Shown here: piece by piece, positions 1 to 11,515 of the stretch | Layout of the letters: each line of letters starts with the position of its first letter | How positions within the stretch are numbered: position 1 is the stretch's first letter | Origin: Onthophagus taurus | Lineage: Eukaryota; Arthropoda; Insecta; Coleoptera; Scarabaeidae | Length of the DNA stretch: 64,000 nt | Assembly: GCF_036711975.1 (NCBI RefSeq) | Contig: NC_091968.1 | Coordinates: 15,128,001-15,192,000, forward strand | Direction: 5' to 3' | Translations under genes and position numbers: made by a program | The notes under the pieces: generated by a model | What the model was told of the DNA's origin: nothing | Databases searched by the model: none | Seen by the model: only the letters and a program-made list of their open reading frames with translations

Positions 1-342
1 CGTCCAATGTTTTGTCCCAGACAAGAAAACAATCAACCATTTGTGAGAACCCCGGCACAATATCAACAATGACCATTTTGACCAACACCGATGGAAATAG
101 ACAATAGTAACAAACGTCCAGCCTCATCTATCAACCGACCAGCCTCAAAAAGATAATGGATGTCAAATAATATTGAGCTTCCATGAGAAACAACCGAAGC
201 CAATATCTATGTCCAATATCCTGATAATGACCAAACGGACGATAACTATGGTGAACGACATATCGATGAAAACGTCGAATATACAGAAGACGTTGAGACG
301 CAGGATTTTCCCCAGGGCACGTCTCAAGAGCAATTAACGTAA
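1..342 (+). pseudogene. gag: gag C-terminal remnant of the errantivirus-like provirus
   Basis: Frame 1 ends at a TAA at 340-342 and contains PTPMEID (about 82-102), a motif typical of the Ty3/gypsy gag C-terminus, followed by an acidic, Asn/Asp/Glu-rich tail. In-frame stops at 70-72, 154-156 and about 184 show that it is not functional. The pol frame is already open where gag ends, as expected for the minus-one frameshift used by many gypsy elements. Only the tail is visible; capsid and any zinc knuckle lie upstream of the window. Confidence 0.6.
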
Positions 343-1103
343 CGATTTCGAACAAAAGCTATTCACAAAATCCGTTACTACCCTACGTCGAATTTGAAGG
401 CTTAAGATTTCTTATAGATACGGGAGCAGAATGTTCTCTTATCAATTCGAAGTTATATGAAGGTGTTAAATCGGTTTACGCATGCGATACTCAGGAATTT
501 ATTATAAGAACACCTCACGGAGTTGAAAAAACAAGAAGCGCGGTTTACGCACCGCTTCCTAATATCTTTAAATCACCGGAATATCATTTATTTGTATGCT
601 TTGATTTTTCACGTACATTTGATGGTTTATTTGGTTTCGATCTGTTAACAAAATTAGGAGCTTCGCTTGATACAAAGAAACAAATCATTGTTACAGATAA
701 TACAACAATTCCTTACAAAATTGACAATACTCAAACAATTAAACCATACTCGCAGTCATTAATGAGTTTTCAGGTCACTAACATTGAAAATGGCTTAGCT
801 TTGTTTCTTGTAATGAAAGATGATACAGACAACGTAATTATCCTGGAAGCACTCGTCGAAGTAAAAAACCATGAGACACAAATTTTTGTTACAAACAACT
901 ATGGAAACCCGATCCGTCTGAACCCGATGCCTATAGAAGTGCAGCCAGTAAGCGAAATTGAAGAAGAAATAAACATCGGTTATAATTTTATAGATAAAAA
1001 CCATTTAGCGGCACTTCAAGAAATAAATGTTGAAAAGAATTTGAAATTGGATCATCTAAATTTAGAAGAAAAGAAGGCTCTTCAAGCATTATTATCGAAA
1101 TAA
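336..1103 (+). pseudogene. pol: Retroviral-type aspartic protease and RT N-terminal linker (pol, part 1)
   Basis: One frame is open from about 336 to a TAA at 1101-1103. It carries the retropepsin motif DTGAEC (from 417) with hydrophobic residues before it, then the usual gypsy region between protease and RT. The same frame resumes directly after the TAA and leads into RT, so the stop is a point nonsense mutation and not the natural end of a gene. In a live element, the protease would cut the Gag-Pol polyprotein. Confidence 0.75.
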
Positions 1104-1652
1104 AAACATTTATTCCATATAGAGGGACAACAATTAACTTTTGCTCATAAAATAAAACATCATCTTAACCTAAAAGATAATAGACTCATCTATGTTCGAA
1201 ATTATCGTCAACCAATCGAGACAAAAAAGGAAATAAAACAACAAACTATGGAACTACTACGACAAGACATCGTGAAAGAAAGCGTTTCGTCTTGGAACGC
1301 ACCTGTCCATATCGTAACGACCCAAAAAGACGGAAGAATAAAAAACCGAATGATAGTTGACTTCCGACGACTAAACGAAAGAATGCTAGAAGACAAATAT
1401 CCAATTCCAAACATTGCCGATATATTAGATAAATTGGGCAGGGCAAACTATTTCACCTCTCTCGATTTGGTATCAGGCTACCACCAAGTCGAAATGGAAC
1501 CGGAAGATAGAGAAAAAACAGCGTTCAGTACCGAACAGGGCCATTTCGAATTTAAAAGAATGCCTTTCGGATTGAAAAACGCCCCGGCTACATTCCAGCG
1601 TCTAATGGACGAAGTTTTACATGCTTTACTAGAAGACACATGCCTGGTATAG
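1104..1652 (+). pseudogene. pol: Reverse transcriptase N-terminal half (pol, part 2), broken before the catalytic YxDD box
   Basis: Ty3/gypsy RT motifs appear in order: VDFRRLN (about 1357), the palm-domain box FTSLDLVSGYHQ (about 1452), and FKRMPFGLKNAPATFQRLMD (about 1551-1610). The frame stops at 1650-1652, exactly where the YxDD active-site box should start. There the sequence turns into two nested inverted repeats (1640-1742). The rest of RT continues in another frame from about 1712. The enzyme is therefore physically interrupted at its catalytic centre. Confidence 0.8.
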
Positions 1653-1742
1653 ATATACCAGGCATCTGTCTGCTGGCAGTGATGAAGAGTAAATAACGAT
1701 ATCATTGAGATAATGATGTCGTTATTTACTCTTCATCACTGC
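1640..1742. repeat. Double snap-back hairpin inside the RT active-site region
   Basis: Two back-to-back inverted repeats are visible. Arms 1640-1651 and 1654-1665 are 12 bp, perfect, with a 2-nt loop. Arms 1676-1706 and 1712-1742 are 31 bp with one mismatch and a 5-nt loop. The second arm of the larger hairpin is the expected RT coding sequence (YSSSLQEH), so the first arm is a reversed copy of it. This looks like local template switching, not a transposon insertion: there are no flanking duplications and no element ends. Confidence 0.8.
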
Positions 1743-2725
1743 AAGAGCATATACAAAAACTAATTAAAGTCTTCGACCGTTTAAATTCAGCTAATTTTAA
1801 AATTAGCTTACAAAAATGCGAATTTCTCAAGAAAGAAATTAAATATTTAGGACATATTATAACAGACAAGGGTGTTAAACCTATCCCAGAGAAAATTAGA
1901 GCAATCATACAATTCCCCATACCGAAAACAAAAACCGTAATCAAAAGTTTTCTTGGACTACTAGGATATTACCGTAAATTTATTAAAAATTTCGCCAAGA
2001 TTACCAAGCCATTTGCATCTTGTCTAAAGAAAAACGCCAAACTCAACATCGAAGATTCAACATACATAGTCGCATTCGAACGGTGTAAAGGATTACTTAC
2101 TAATGATCCTATACTAAGATACCCAGACTTTACCAAAGAATTTATTGTGACAACAGATGCGTCAGATATCACTCTTGGAGCTGTTCTTTCGCAGGGCATA
2201 ATTGGAAAAGATCAGCCTATTTGTTACACGTCTCGAACACTCTCAGAGGCAGAAAGGAGATACACGACCACAGAGAAAGAACTTTTGGCGATAGTTTATG
2301 CTGTCAAACAGTTCAGACCGTATGTGTATGGGAAGAAGTTTACCATCTTCACTGATCATAGACCATTAATGTGGCTTTGGTCGTTAAAAGAGCCCAACTC
2401 CAAACTAATGCTGGAGAATAACGATTTTGACATCGTTTATAAAAAGGGCAAAGCCAACACGAACGCAGATGCGTTATCGAGAATTACATTAAACGATCTG
2501 AATGTAATTACACAAAGCGATCTAGATAGCTTTCTACCAAATTTTGACGATACAGAATTATTAGAAATAGCGATCGAAATGTCGATTGCACTGATTGACT
2601 CACCTGCACCTCCAAGTATCCCTGCTACAGGACAAGGAATTGCTCGAAAAGAAATAAAAATATCGGATAGACCAACCAGACAACTAAGATTAACACGTCG
2701 GATAGAAGAAAACAAAGAAAATTAA
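1712..2725 (+). pseudogene. pol: RT C-terminal half, connection and RNase H (pol, part 3)
   Basis: An open frame from about 1712 to 2725 carries the RT thumb/connection region (KCEFLKKEIKYLGHII, FLGLLGYYRKFIKNFAKI) and RNase H motifs: TTDASDITLGAVLSQG (2150-2197), the TEKELLAIVYAVKQFRPYVYG helix region, FTDHRPLMW, and ADALSRI. The catalytic Asp of TTDAS and Glu of KELLA are present. The order and spacing match gypsy-group pol. It is out of frame with the N-terminal half because of the hairpin at 1640-1742. Confidence 0.8.
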
Positions 2726-2859
2726 TAATACTATTCATACTACACAGAGTAGTAGAGTCAAAGAAATCGATTGAAATGCAGGACACTATTATTGACAACA
2801 AAAAGACGCAGTTCATTATAACAAAGAGTTTGGGAAATGGATTAGAAATTAAATCAAAA

Positions 2860-4084
2860 CTAGAGGAGATAACACCATACACTTGGTACGAATCCCAGCA
2901 GAAAACCGATATGAACACATTCTAAATTTATATAAAAACTACATGGCTGGAAATAAAACATTTTATATTTACACGTCTGTCGAAGAGCTCTATCAACAAA
3001 TGTGTAACGTTTATAATAATGAAATGTCAGATAGAGACCACGGATAATCAGGTGCCTACGACGAGCGGAAGTTATTTCAGATGAAGCAAAGAAGATCGAA
3101 ATAGTAACAAAACGTATCACGAAGGAATGACGAACCATCGTGGGATACAAGAAACTTTAGAACATCTCAAACGGAAATACTGGTGGTCGAAAATGGAGGA
3201 AACAATCACCAAGGTTATTAAAGCCTGTGAAACATGTAACAGGGCTAAATACAATCGAAGACCCGATGTACCATTATTACCGATAACTGAAACTACAGAC
3301 GCCCCATTCGAAAAATTATTCGTTGATACTTTCTCTTTCGCAAACAATAAATATCTAACAATTGTAGGCTCGTTTACACGTTTGGGACATGCGATTAAAA
3401 TCAAAAGTAAAAATCCAACAGATATTGTCGAAGCATTTTTCTACTACTTCAATTACTACGGAATCCCGAGAGAAATTCGTTTCGACAAACGATCAGAGTT
3501 TAACAACCCATTAGTAAAAGAATTGGCCTTATTACATCGAATCACTTTGCACTTCGGTACAGCAAAGAACCCCGAAAGTCAAGCTAATGTAGAGAGATTC
3601 CATTCTACCTTACTAGAACATCTGAGATGCCTTGACGAAGATCCCGGTATAACAAAAGAAAAGAAAATTCTTTCTGCTACAATTGCGTAGAATAACACCA
3701 TCAATAGAGCAACAGGAATGACTCCATTTGAAACACTTTTTGGAAATACAAAAACGAGAAATCCACTCAACCTATTTTGCGATGCCCCGACGTATCAAGA
3801 TATTATAGACAAACATAAAAGTCGAATGGCAATTAGGTACGAAAACTTAAAGAAAAAAGACGAGAACAAGTAAGAGTTTCAACAGGGAAAATTGGAGAAA
3901 AGGTATACGTAGAAAATATAATAAAAGCAATAAAATGATCAAACCCTACTTTGGCCCATACACCATTATCAAAGTAAATGATAATAGCACAGTAGAAGTT
4001 CAAACTAGAAGAGGAGTACAGACAAGACATCTTAAACACCGTATTGTTTCAGATGCTCCTGGGCAAGACCCGACGTCCGAATAA
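2860..4084 (+). pseudogene. pol: Integrase (zinc finger, catalytic core, C-terminal domain), broken
   Basis: The HHCC zinc-binding domain is seen around 3109-3260 (H..GMTNHRGIQETL, then KACETCNRAKY). The core follows with LFVDTFSF (first Asp) and FDKRSEFNN (second Asp region), then NPESQANVERFHSTL with the catalytic Glu near 3597. A TAG at 3688-3690 interrupts the core, and the C-terminal part (GPYTIIKV, about 3955) lies in another frame. The region before 3127 also changes frame. The domain would insert the cDNA; this copy cannot. Confidence 0.75.
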
Positions 4085-5699
4085 CAACGTTAGACGGCCC
4101 TTTATTCCCATTACATCTGGGAACAGCCAAAAACCAGGTCAGCCAATGGACAACGGTGGTACAATGTGACCTTGAACCAATAGCGATACAAATTCACAAA
4201 TTAACGAAAGAATATGGCGAACTGATGAAATTTGTGGAAACAATAGAAAACGGTACAGAGCAAACAGCATTCTTGACCCTTACGAGGAATATCAAAGATC
4301 TGCTACAACAATTAAACTTTGGAAAACAACAACTCATCCCGACAAGCAGATATCGCAGAGGAGCAATGAACTTCTTGGGTTCAATTATAAAAGCAATATC
4401 TGGTAATCAAATCAACAGGAATTAGCAACGGTAATAGAGGCTCAAATCCATCTCTCACAAGGAAATCTTAAAATATTCAAAGATAACATCAGAACTATTC
4501 AAGAAAATCAAGATGAAATAGCTCAGCGTATAAATACTATTAGACAACATATTAAAGATCAGGGTGATAAACAGGCGCGCTTTAATCTTTTGATGAGAGC
4601 ACAAACGTCACTGCAAGTAGCCGTTAACTCTGCCTTAATAATCGTCGATCATCTAGCAATACCAAAGACATTCGCTAAACTGCAAACATACCATCCGACG
4701 ATCATCCCGGCACAGGAACTGCTGGAACATTTACGTTTCATTCAGTCTTCAATAGTCGAACAACGAGTTCTATTAACTCCGACAGATGATAATTTATACC
4801 AAATAGAAAAGACCTTAACAGTAAAAGCGTACATGAAGGGCCACATTTTCACCTTCTTGTTACAAATTCCTTTAATTCAAATGACAACCTACCAGTATTA
4901 TCACTTAATTCCATTACCTATTAAACAACAATCACATTATCTTATTCTCAACATCCCCCAACCGTACCTAGCAGAAAATAAAGATAAGTACTTTACGACC
5001 GTTTCCAAAGGTAAAGAAATCCAACGCGAAGAATACCTATGCCAAGCTACAAGTTTAGATACAAGCAAACGATCAACTTGCGCTTACGAAATATTGCGAC
5101 ACCTTCCCATATCAATGTGTACTCATAAGAAAACATCTCGACTACGGGAAGAAAGTATGCATCCCACCGAATCGGAATGGATACTGTTTCAAGCCAACTC
5201 AACAGGAGAAACGGTGTGCGAAGATGGTCAGGAAGTTCGTCCACTGGAAGGAAATCTTCTAATACAAATTACTCCAGACTGTAGCGTCCACCTAGGAAAA
5301 GAAATCTTGCGCACCACCACCAACAATTTACCAGATCGTCAATTCCATTTGGCCGCTGTAAATTTGTCCACCATACCAAAGGAAAAATCACCTTGGCAAC
5401 TGGAAAACATCCACATGAAGAATCTCCAATTGGCAACAATGAATGATGCAAGAACCAATCTCACCGAACTAGACCACAGACTACGAGAATTCAGAACCAA
5501 CCACCTTTTCAGTCTAGGGAGTTCGATGACGTCACTCATTAGAACCGTGACCATAATTATTTTAATCATTATTTTACTTTGTTTTAGAAAAGGGCAAAAA
5601 GTCCAGGATAGCGAAAACTCAGTAACCCAACTCCCGGAGAGAAGCTCTCCCAATCCTTGGCTCACTTTAAGACGGGAGGAGTTACCAAATGTAGCATAA
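4085..5699 (+). pseudogene. env: Errantivirus env (baculovirus F-like fusion glycoprotein), frameshifted
   Basis: The frame at 4156-4425 holds a basic cleavage motif (RYRRG, about 4350) followed directly by a hydrophobic, glycine-containing fusion-peptide-like stretch. This arrangement is typical of insect errantivirus Env and baculovirus F proteins. The frame changes near 4410, and the remainder is open at 4590-5699 (369 codons). It holds a helical region, a cysteine-bearing ectodomain and a C-terminal transmembrane segment rich in Ile/Leu (about 5530-5580) with a short basic tail. An AUG-led precursor beginning is not evident. The copy is a relic; the break is described, not repaired. Confidence 0.75.
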
Positions 5700-5904
5700 A
5701 TTGTAATTTTAAATGAAAGTTAAATAATTAAAACGTTCTTTCAATAAAAGAAACTCTAAATAACGGTTAAATAATATAATTGTATTGTAAAACCAGTACA
5801 AAATATACCTATTGAAATTCATCCAGAACCTACTCAAACCACTGTAACTGTACGAGATTATGTAGAAAAATGAAATGTATTGTTTACAAATTTGTTGTAT
5901 TGTA
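5680..5904 (+). mobile_element. Putative 3' LTR start of the errantivirus-like provirus, truncated
   Basis: A purine-rich tract (5671-5680) is followed by AGTTAC, the conserved first bases of errantivirus LTRs. An AATAAA lies near 5743. No second copy is available in the window for comparison, and a mariner element begins at 5905, so the LTR extent is unknown. Confidence 0.4.
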
Positions 5905-7390
5905 CAGGTGTCCCAAATTCGTTGTACGCATAGGCTATCTCCGAAACTAAAAGAGATAGACAAAAAGTAGCTTACATGTCATCATCTCGTTTTTCGAGAA
6001 ACTGCTAATGCCGAAAACTGCGAACAGCTATCGTCTTTTGTTTTCGCTCTATCTGCTGAAAGTGAAATATTTGCAAAAACGGCAAACGCGAATATCTCAC
6101 TTATTACAAAAGACAGAGTATTATAAATAAAACATTATATGGACAACTTTTTACAAAGAATTCAGTGGTGTAGGTAGAATTTTTTTCCCCATCTTTTATT
6201 ATCGAGATTATAGAAGTAACTTTATTTTTTAAATGGAATGAATTTTTAATTGAAATTTGTTATTTTTTTCTGAACAAATATATATAGTTTGTTGAGTATA
6301 GTTCTTATAGTTATTGAATAATAATAACATAAATTCTTTTTATTCTACCTAAAACTAATGTATGTATTTAAAAGTTAGTGTTGCTATGGTGATAACCATA
6401 CATACTATGATGGGAAATATGGTATCCAATAATTGTAAAAGTTTGTATTTAAAAATTCGCTAAAAACTGTGGCATTACGAGCTGGTACTCCGTCATGTTG
6501 AGTGTCAATGTATAACAAAACTGAATAAAACTTTACAATTAATTTCGAAAATTATGAAAAATGCAACATCATGGAATGTCATGTTATCAAATAAGAAGGT
6601 ATCCGGAAAGAAGCCAACCTTACGCAAGAACCTTCAGTCGGTTAGCAGAAAATTTAATGCATTTTTGGTCCTTTACGAAACCACGTACAAAAACATACCA
6701 AAATGACCTTCAGGAGGATGAAGCCATCAACATCTTGCAGAGAAACAATACAAGACGTCTAACCCAAAAGCCGTTGCTCTCGAATATTAAAGAAATATAA
6801 GTATAAACCATACGAAGCGCGGGTGACTCATCATTTACGTGCCGGATATGCCAATCTAAGATTATAATTTTCTCGGTGAAAGAAAAATTAAATAATCTGC
6901 TTTATTCAAAATGTCATCTGGGCCGATGAAGTTCACGGTAGTAGTACGGGAATATTTTTTCTAACAATAAACGTATTTCTCTTAATGTTCTCAAGGAAGA
7001 TTCGGGTTCAATGTATGGTGTGCCCTTTTAAATAATAGAATTTTGCCATATAGTATCTACCAGGAAAACTGAAAGTCACGTCAGTGTCGACAATTTGCAA
7101 TGAAATATGTCTCATATGATATATTTTCAAGATGATGGAGCACCAATACATTAACTGAATTCTTCGTAAAAAGTTGCCCATACAATGCTTTAATTATAAT
7201 ACTCCATCTTTGGTAATAAGTGCAGCAAATTTTTCAGTTTTTGCCGATAGGGCGAAAACAAAAAACGATGGCTGTTCGGAGTTTTTGGTATTAGCAGTTT
7301 CTCGAAAAACGAGATCATGATATGTAAGCTACTTTTTGTCTCTTTTAGTTTCAGAGATAGTCAATGCGAACAACGAATTTGGGACACCTG
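5905..7390. mobile_element. Mariner-superfamily element relic with long inverted ends
   Basis: The two ends (5905-5924 and 7371-7390) are perfect inverse complements of 20 bp, and similarity continues inward for over 100 bp (for example the CTCGTTTTTCGAGAAA region near both ends). The left flank is TA; the right flank is CA, probably a mutated TA duplication. The interior keeps plus-strand fragments of an IS630/Tc1/mariner transposase in broken frames: a WADEV-like box near 6920, a K-I-R-V-x-C-like box near 7000, and a degraded QDGAP-like box near 7130. The ORF at 6561-6800 is part of this debris. It is non-autonomous. Confidence 0.75.
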
Positions 7391-10076
7391 CACATTAGTA
7401 ATTACTTCTTTAAATTCTTTCGTATAATGCTTAGGCATGTCGGTATGATTACTTGTATTACGTTTTCAATGACAACGGCGCAAACTTATGAATGCAATGA
7501 AAAGAAATTTACTATATATCCACTGTCTTATAAATATAATTTCCAGAATAAACGTTAACAAATCAACAATAAAGCCACACAACGAGACCGCGACAAATAT
7601 ATTCTTTAAAAATTTGTTGTTGTTTTCATTTGTGCTAAACCGTATATAAACCCACGAATAACAACAGTAATGCCGCTAATCTAGCAGATAATAAATTGTT
7701 GTGGTTATCAGTAAAAAATAGTGTGATTTGTTTAGAAAAATAAATTTAAAAAAAAACAAAAATTTGTACAGTGCGCTTAAGCCGTTCCTGTCCTATACGT
7801 TTCCCCGCCACATAAAGATGCCCCTCCCCACATAATGCCGAAGAGGCCCAGTCGGGGAAGAGATTCGCGCAGATTGATTTAACTCTCATTATAAAATCGC
7901 ATTGAGTACTTCATGTACAATGAAGGTTAGGGTTTTATTCAATTACATCAGGCGGTTAGAATGATGTTACCGCCAATCTCATACGATAACGCGTTATCGA
8001 GATATCACTATTTCACATAATATATATTTTTTTTATTTAAAATGGGTCAGAAAAAGCAAAAAATAAAAATACCTGCATGTTTAGTACACCGTAGGCAATG
8101 TGTGGTCGAAATTTAGAATTTTTTCGATGAAGCGTTCCCGTGTAAAAAATTGCAAAGTCTAGCTTCTTCGCCGATCGTCCGAAATCTCGTACATTTTTTC
8201 ATTATACCTGCGACAATTATTATACGAGTGGGAGAAAAAGTTATAAAGAATATATAACTAAGAATATATATTATAAAGAATTAAATTTCGCGTCCAACGA
8301 GGCTGGACTCGATTTTTTTCTAAGGAGTAGTTTTTTTTTGTTATTTGCGTTCAAAGTGACAATTGTAAAAACTAGTTCACTTAGTTAGAACTAGTTAAAT
8401 TATGAAAGTACAAATGTAGTTGCAGTTAAAAAAAACTTAAAATATTAAAAATTGAAAATTGAAATATAAATAATTAACAATATAAAAACAATCTCCAAAA
8501 TCTTAAAGTAATAAATCAAAAATTTTAAGAAACAATTTAATCAAGGTTAAAATGCAAAACACAAAGTGACCCCTATTGAATTAGGGGTCCCTTAAGAATT
8601 ATTACGAAAAATATATCGACTCAAGAAAAAAACTTCGCAAACGCCGCATGTCAAAAAAAAGTGAAAAAAAATTTGAAAAACTGGTGCGTAAAGGCATTAA
8701 GTTGAGGTCTTATCTTACTTGAATCCATGTTGCAAGCTCTTAGATAATATTTAAAATTGGTGATTAATTAAAAAAATTAAATTACTTCTTATTATTGGTC
8801 CAACAATCCGATTTTATCCTTGACATTAAAAAATTGTTTTGTTAAAAAAGTTATTGTAATTGTTAAAAATTCTTTTTATGTTATGGGATATGTTACTATG
8901 AAAATTGTTAGTTAATTATTGATAGATCTATAAATTTAACTATTTTCGTTTTCTGTCAAATTTTGTAAAGATGTGGAAGAATTAAGATTATGGTTCAATT
9001 TTAATTTGTTGATAAGTGAATTAATTTGTGTGTGAGAAAAACCATTGTTAAGTGCTATTGTTTTAATAATCTAAAATTCGTTATTTTTATTTTCATCCGA
9101 TAAAGGTGTGTTAAGACATCTATGGATATAAGCTCAAGACAAGCTTTTATGTGGAAAATTTGTGTAAAATATTATTATTTCTCCTAATTATTTACAAATA
9201 CTTAAAAAGTACTTCTAATATAATTCTCTAAAATTATTGAGACGTTCTATTATAATATTAAAGATTCAACACTCCATTTTAAATGAGATTAGAAAAAAAT
9301 ATAATTAAGTTAATTGTATATTACTAATTAAGAGACGACTTTTACATCAAATTGTAACTAAATTCGAAAATACAGAGAAAACATAATTGTATAGGTATTT
9401 ACGATTCAACGTTTTGAAAGAAGGTGAGTTTAAGAACGAAACAATAAAATTTGAAAATATGCAGAAACGTATTTTAAAATTAAGAAACTAATTTTTTCAC
9501 GTAGTTATATTAAAGTTAAATTTATAGTTTAAATTTCATCAGTTTCAATTTACCAAACTTTGATAGCACTTTTCGTTTTTGAAATATAAGCGAAAATGTA
9601 CTTTTTCCCCAAATTTTCTACCTTTCTTAGACTTGGCTCAGGGGCTTTTACCGCATGTATAAAAAAATACATAAACCTTATTGTGGTCCATTCTATGGCT
9701 GTACCAAATTTCATCGAAATCGGTCTGACACAATTGTGTTACTTCTCTTGTTAGTAAAGAAACAACTACTAGGGTCCAGCATGAATTTATCAATCGTTTG
9801 GGATACTGCCAAGCACAAGAGGAGTTTCAGTTTCAGCATTTAATTAATTAGATAATTATCTTTTACCTGAAATAAAAAAATTAAAGTATTTTTTTAAAAC
9901 AGCCAGTTTTTCGAAGACATATGAATCGATATAGGTTGTGCTACATGAAAAATACTCAGAATTTTATGTAGAATCCATAAATGCAACAAAAAATGGTGGT
10001 TAAAAACGTCAACTTAGGCGCAGCACTTGGAATGTGGTGTTGGTCAAGGCTAAGACCGTAGGGCTACCACCTATTA
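7391..10076. other. Intergenic AT-rich DNA, no gene recognised
   Basis: No ORF here resembles a known protein, and no long repeat pair was found. A small hairpin (GACCCCTA with its complement) lies at 8568-8589. An ATCCATGTTGC string at 8723-8733 also starts two PLE-like insertions at 45292 and 47240. The TATA-like TATATAAAC near 7645 has no clear gene behind it. Confidence 0.5.
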
Positions 10077-10275
10077 CTCTAATGAACACCAGTTCCGAAA
10101 GGCGAACAATATAAGAATCTGGAATATGTGATCTCTAATAATGCGGATATGGAAACCGCTTAATTAAGAACAAAAAATTATAAGGGGGTGTTGTTAATAA
10201 TTAATAAACATCATAACGTCTCCTAAGTCCAAATAACTCTTCATCTCCAACATGAAGAATAAAATTGTCAAGGTA
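10077..10275 (-). repeat. 199-bp segment also present at 24102-24303 (possible 3' end of a DUF3421-type gene)
   Basis: This segment matches 24102-24303 in the same orientation with scattered substitutions. Read on the minus strand, both copies keep an open stretch ending in the same TAA (10201-10203 here), with similar peptides: DNFILHVGDEELFG here and NNFILHVGDEKLLR at the other locus, followed by RYDV. It lies just downstream, on the minus strand, of the exon at 10334-10432. It may be the last exon plus 3' UTR of that gene family. A good splice acceptor was not found; a weak one would be near 10249. Confidence 0.4.
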
Positions 10276-10333
10276 TGAATGATATTCGTAGTAGTCAATA
10301 AGTATGTATGTAAAACTCTATTGTACAACTTAC

Positions 10334-10432
10334 CTAAACATATACCTACTCGACCGACAAACATATTTCGTGTTCCGGTTGGAAATGCATCATTTGGCAT
10401 TGAACCATTATAAATTCTCCAATAGAAAGGTT
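10334..10432 (-). CDS. Internal exon of a probable DUF3421-family protein (host gene or pseudogene fragment)
   Basis: On the minus strand a TTGTAG acceptor precedes 10432 and a consensus donor (G then GTAAGTT) follows 10334. The exon is 99 bp with phase 1 at both ends, so it is symmetric. It encodes FYWRIYNGSMPNDAF, then a TGT-rich link and MFVGRVGI. This resembles DUF3421 (natterin-type) repeats, whose pattern is W-x-x-Y-x-G-x-I-P-x-D-A, glycine link, then Y-I/V-G-R/Q. Neighbouring exons were not found apart from the candidate tail at 10201-10275. It could be a lone exon in a long intron or a pseudogene. Confidence 0.45.
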
Positions 10433-10794
10433 CTACAACATTAAAAGTTAACATTTTTCAATTTTATTTTGACAATATCACAATATACACGCACTATTAA
10501 ACTAACCATTAGAAACGACTGACTTTATTGTTGTTGCAATTAAAAGCAAAATTACCTCTGCAAACATGTCTATTAATAAATAACGTTTGATAATTTAATA
10601 AAGCATTTATACTAGCCCACTTATCGTACGATAATATATTCAGTGCAAAGGTTAAGAAAGAGTGTTCTTTATAAATGTTTACAAATGAGATATTTATAAT
10701 AATAGTTATCTCGCGTATACATAACAAATTTTTGTCACATAAGTACGAACTAAAATTAATTATTATTTTTTTTTGGTTATTTCTTTCCATCTCA

Positions 10795-10858
10795 ATTTTA
10801 ATTAGTATTAAAAGAAAACTATGTGAATGTTAAAGATGGATGTTTTTATTGTCGGCTC
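10795..10858 (-). repeat. Outer left arm of an HHR foldback, cut off by a transposon
   Basis: This stretch is the inverse complement of 18320-18392 (for example TTATTGTCGGCT versus AGCCGACAATAA) and stops where the right copy enters its hammerhead core (18285-18320). The inner part of the same left arm resumes at 17430. The DNA between them is the CACTA-like element. The left hammerhead itself (about 40 bp) is missing. Confidence 0.7.
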
Positions 10859-10874
10859 TACCGACAATAAAAAA

Positions 10875-11300
10875 TTTTGTTCATAATATACATTAACACC
10901 GACTATTGACTAGTAGTCATAGTAGTAGTAGTAACCATGAAAACATTAATGTTTTAAACGAATTACCCATAATTGTTCCATTAATGCATTTATTGTTGTA
11001 ATGAATCCACAGTAATGGTTTAACATGAACAGTTTACGTTGACTGACAATGGAATGTTCGTGTTGACAATAAATAGTTTCATGCTTACAATAACGAATTT
11101 TATAATTTTTAATTTTTTTTGAAAACGATTTCGTTGTCTATTAGTCCACGTACGCATTTCATACTGATCAATGTATTGAATCATGTATTTCACGAACATT
11201 TTTGTATGTCCACTATTAAATGTATGGAAATCATTAACAAATACGTCTGCTACACGAATACATGCGTGGACTTGTTGTAACTTGCAACAAACACGAGTGC
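10875..11300. promoter_or_regulatory. Left subterminal repeat region of the CACTA-like element
   Basis: Short motifs recur in both orientations: ACATGAA, CCATGAA, TTTCATG, CATTAATG and related strings. A similar mix fills 16900-17420 at the other end of the element. In CACTA elements such motif clusters bind the element-encoded DNA-binding protein. No direct evidence of binding exists here. Confidence 0.35.
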
Positions 11301-11405
11301 TGCGCTTGCGTCGTCATTTTCCACATGTGGTGCAATAGTAAAAGATGAGCATTACTTGCACTATTTCCGATTTATTTTGTAAACAGTTTTAAGCGCGTAA
11401 CGTTG

Positions 11406-11493
11406 TATATAAGGGGAAAGAAGAGAAAGTATATACCAGGTAAGTTTATATTATTTTTTAAACATATACTTAACATATATATTTGTTTTGCAG
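11406..11493 (+). promoter_or_regulatory. TATA box and 5'-UTR intron of the zinc-finger/transposase gene
   Basis: A TATATAAGG box lies at 11406-11414. A consensus donor (CCAG then GTAAGT) at 11439/11440 and a TTTTGCAG acceptor ending at 11493 define a 54-bp intron. The first in-frame ATG is at 11516, so the intron lies in the 5' UTR. Confidence 0.6.
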
Positions 11494-11515
11494 TCGACTA
11501 TATTATAATTGGAAA

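Larger units (their letters stand above)
1..5904 (+). mobile_element. Errantivirus-like Ty3/gypsy provirus, 5' end outside window, decayed
   Basis: The order on the plus strand is gag C-terminus, protease, RT, RNase H, integrase, env, then a possible 3' LTR. This is the order of insect errantiviruses (gypsy, 17.6 and relatives), which are Ty3/gypsy elements that acquired a baculovirus-F-like env. The start lies upstream of the window. The copy is dead: gag has several stops, pol has an in-frame stop at 1101-1103 and a hairpin insertion at 1640-1742, the integrase region has stops and frame changes, and env changes frame near 4410. Domain order and motifs make the class secure. The 3' boundary is inferred from a purine-rich tract at 5671-5680 followed by AGTTAC, the typical errantivirus LTR start. 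Confidence 0.88.

Noticed and set aside
4085..5699. Functional env gene
   Set aside because: Frame change near 4410 and the decayed pol upstream; it is a relic and is described as such.
5798..5872. Short open stretch (IPIEIHPEPTQTTVTV)
   Set aside because: Too short to assign, with no start or splice signals.
10509..10790. 93-codon ORF on minus
   Set aside because: No recognisable motif; Asn/Ile-rich, as expected from AT-rich non-coding DNA.
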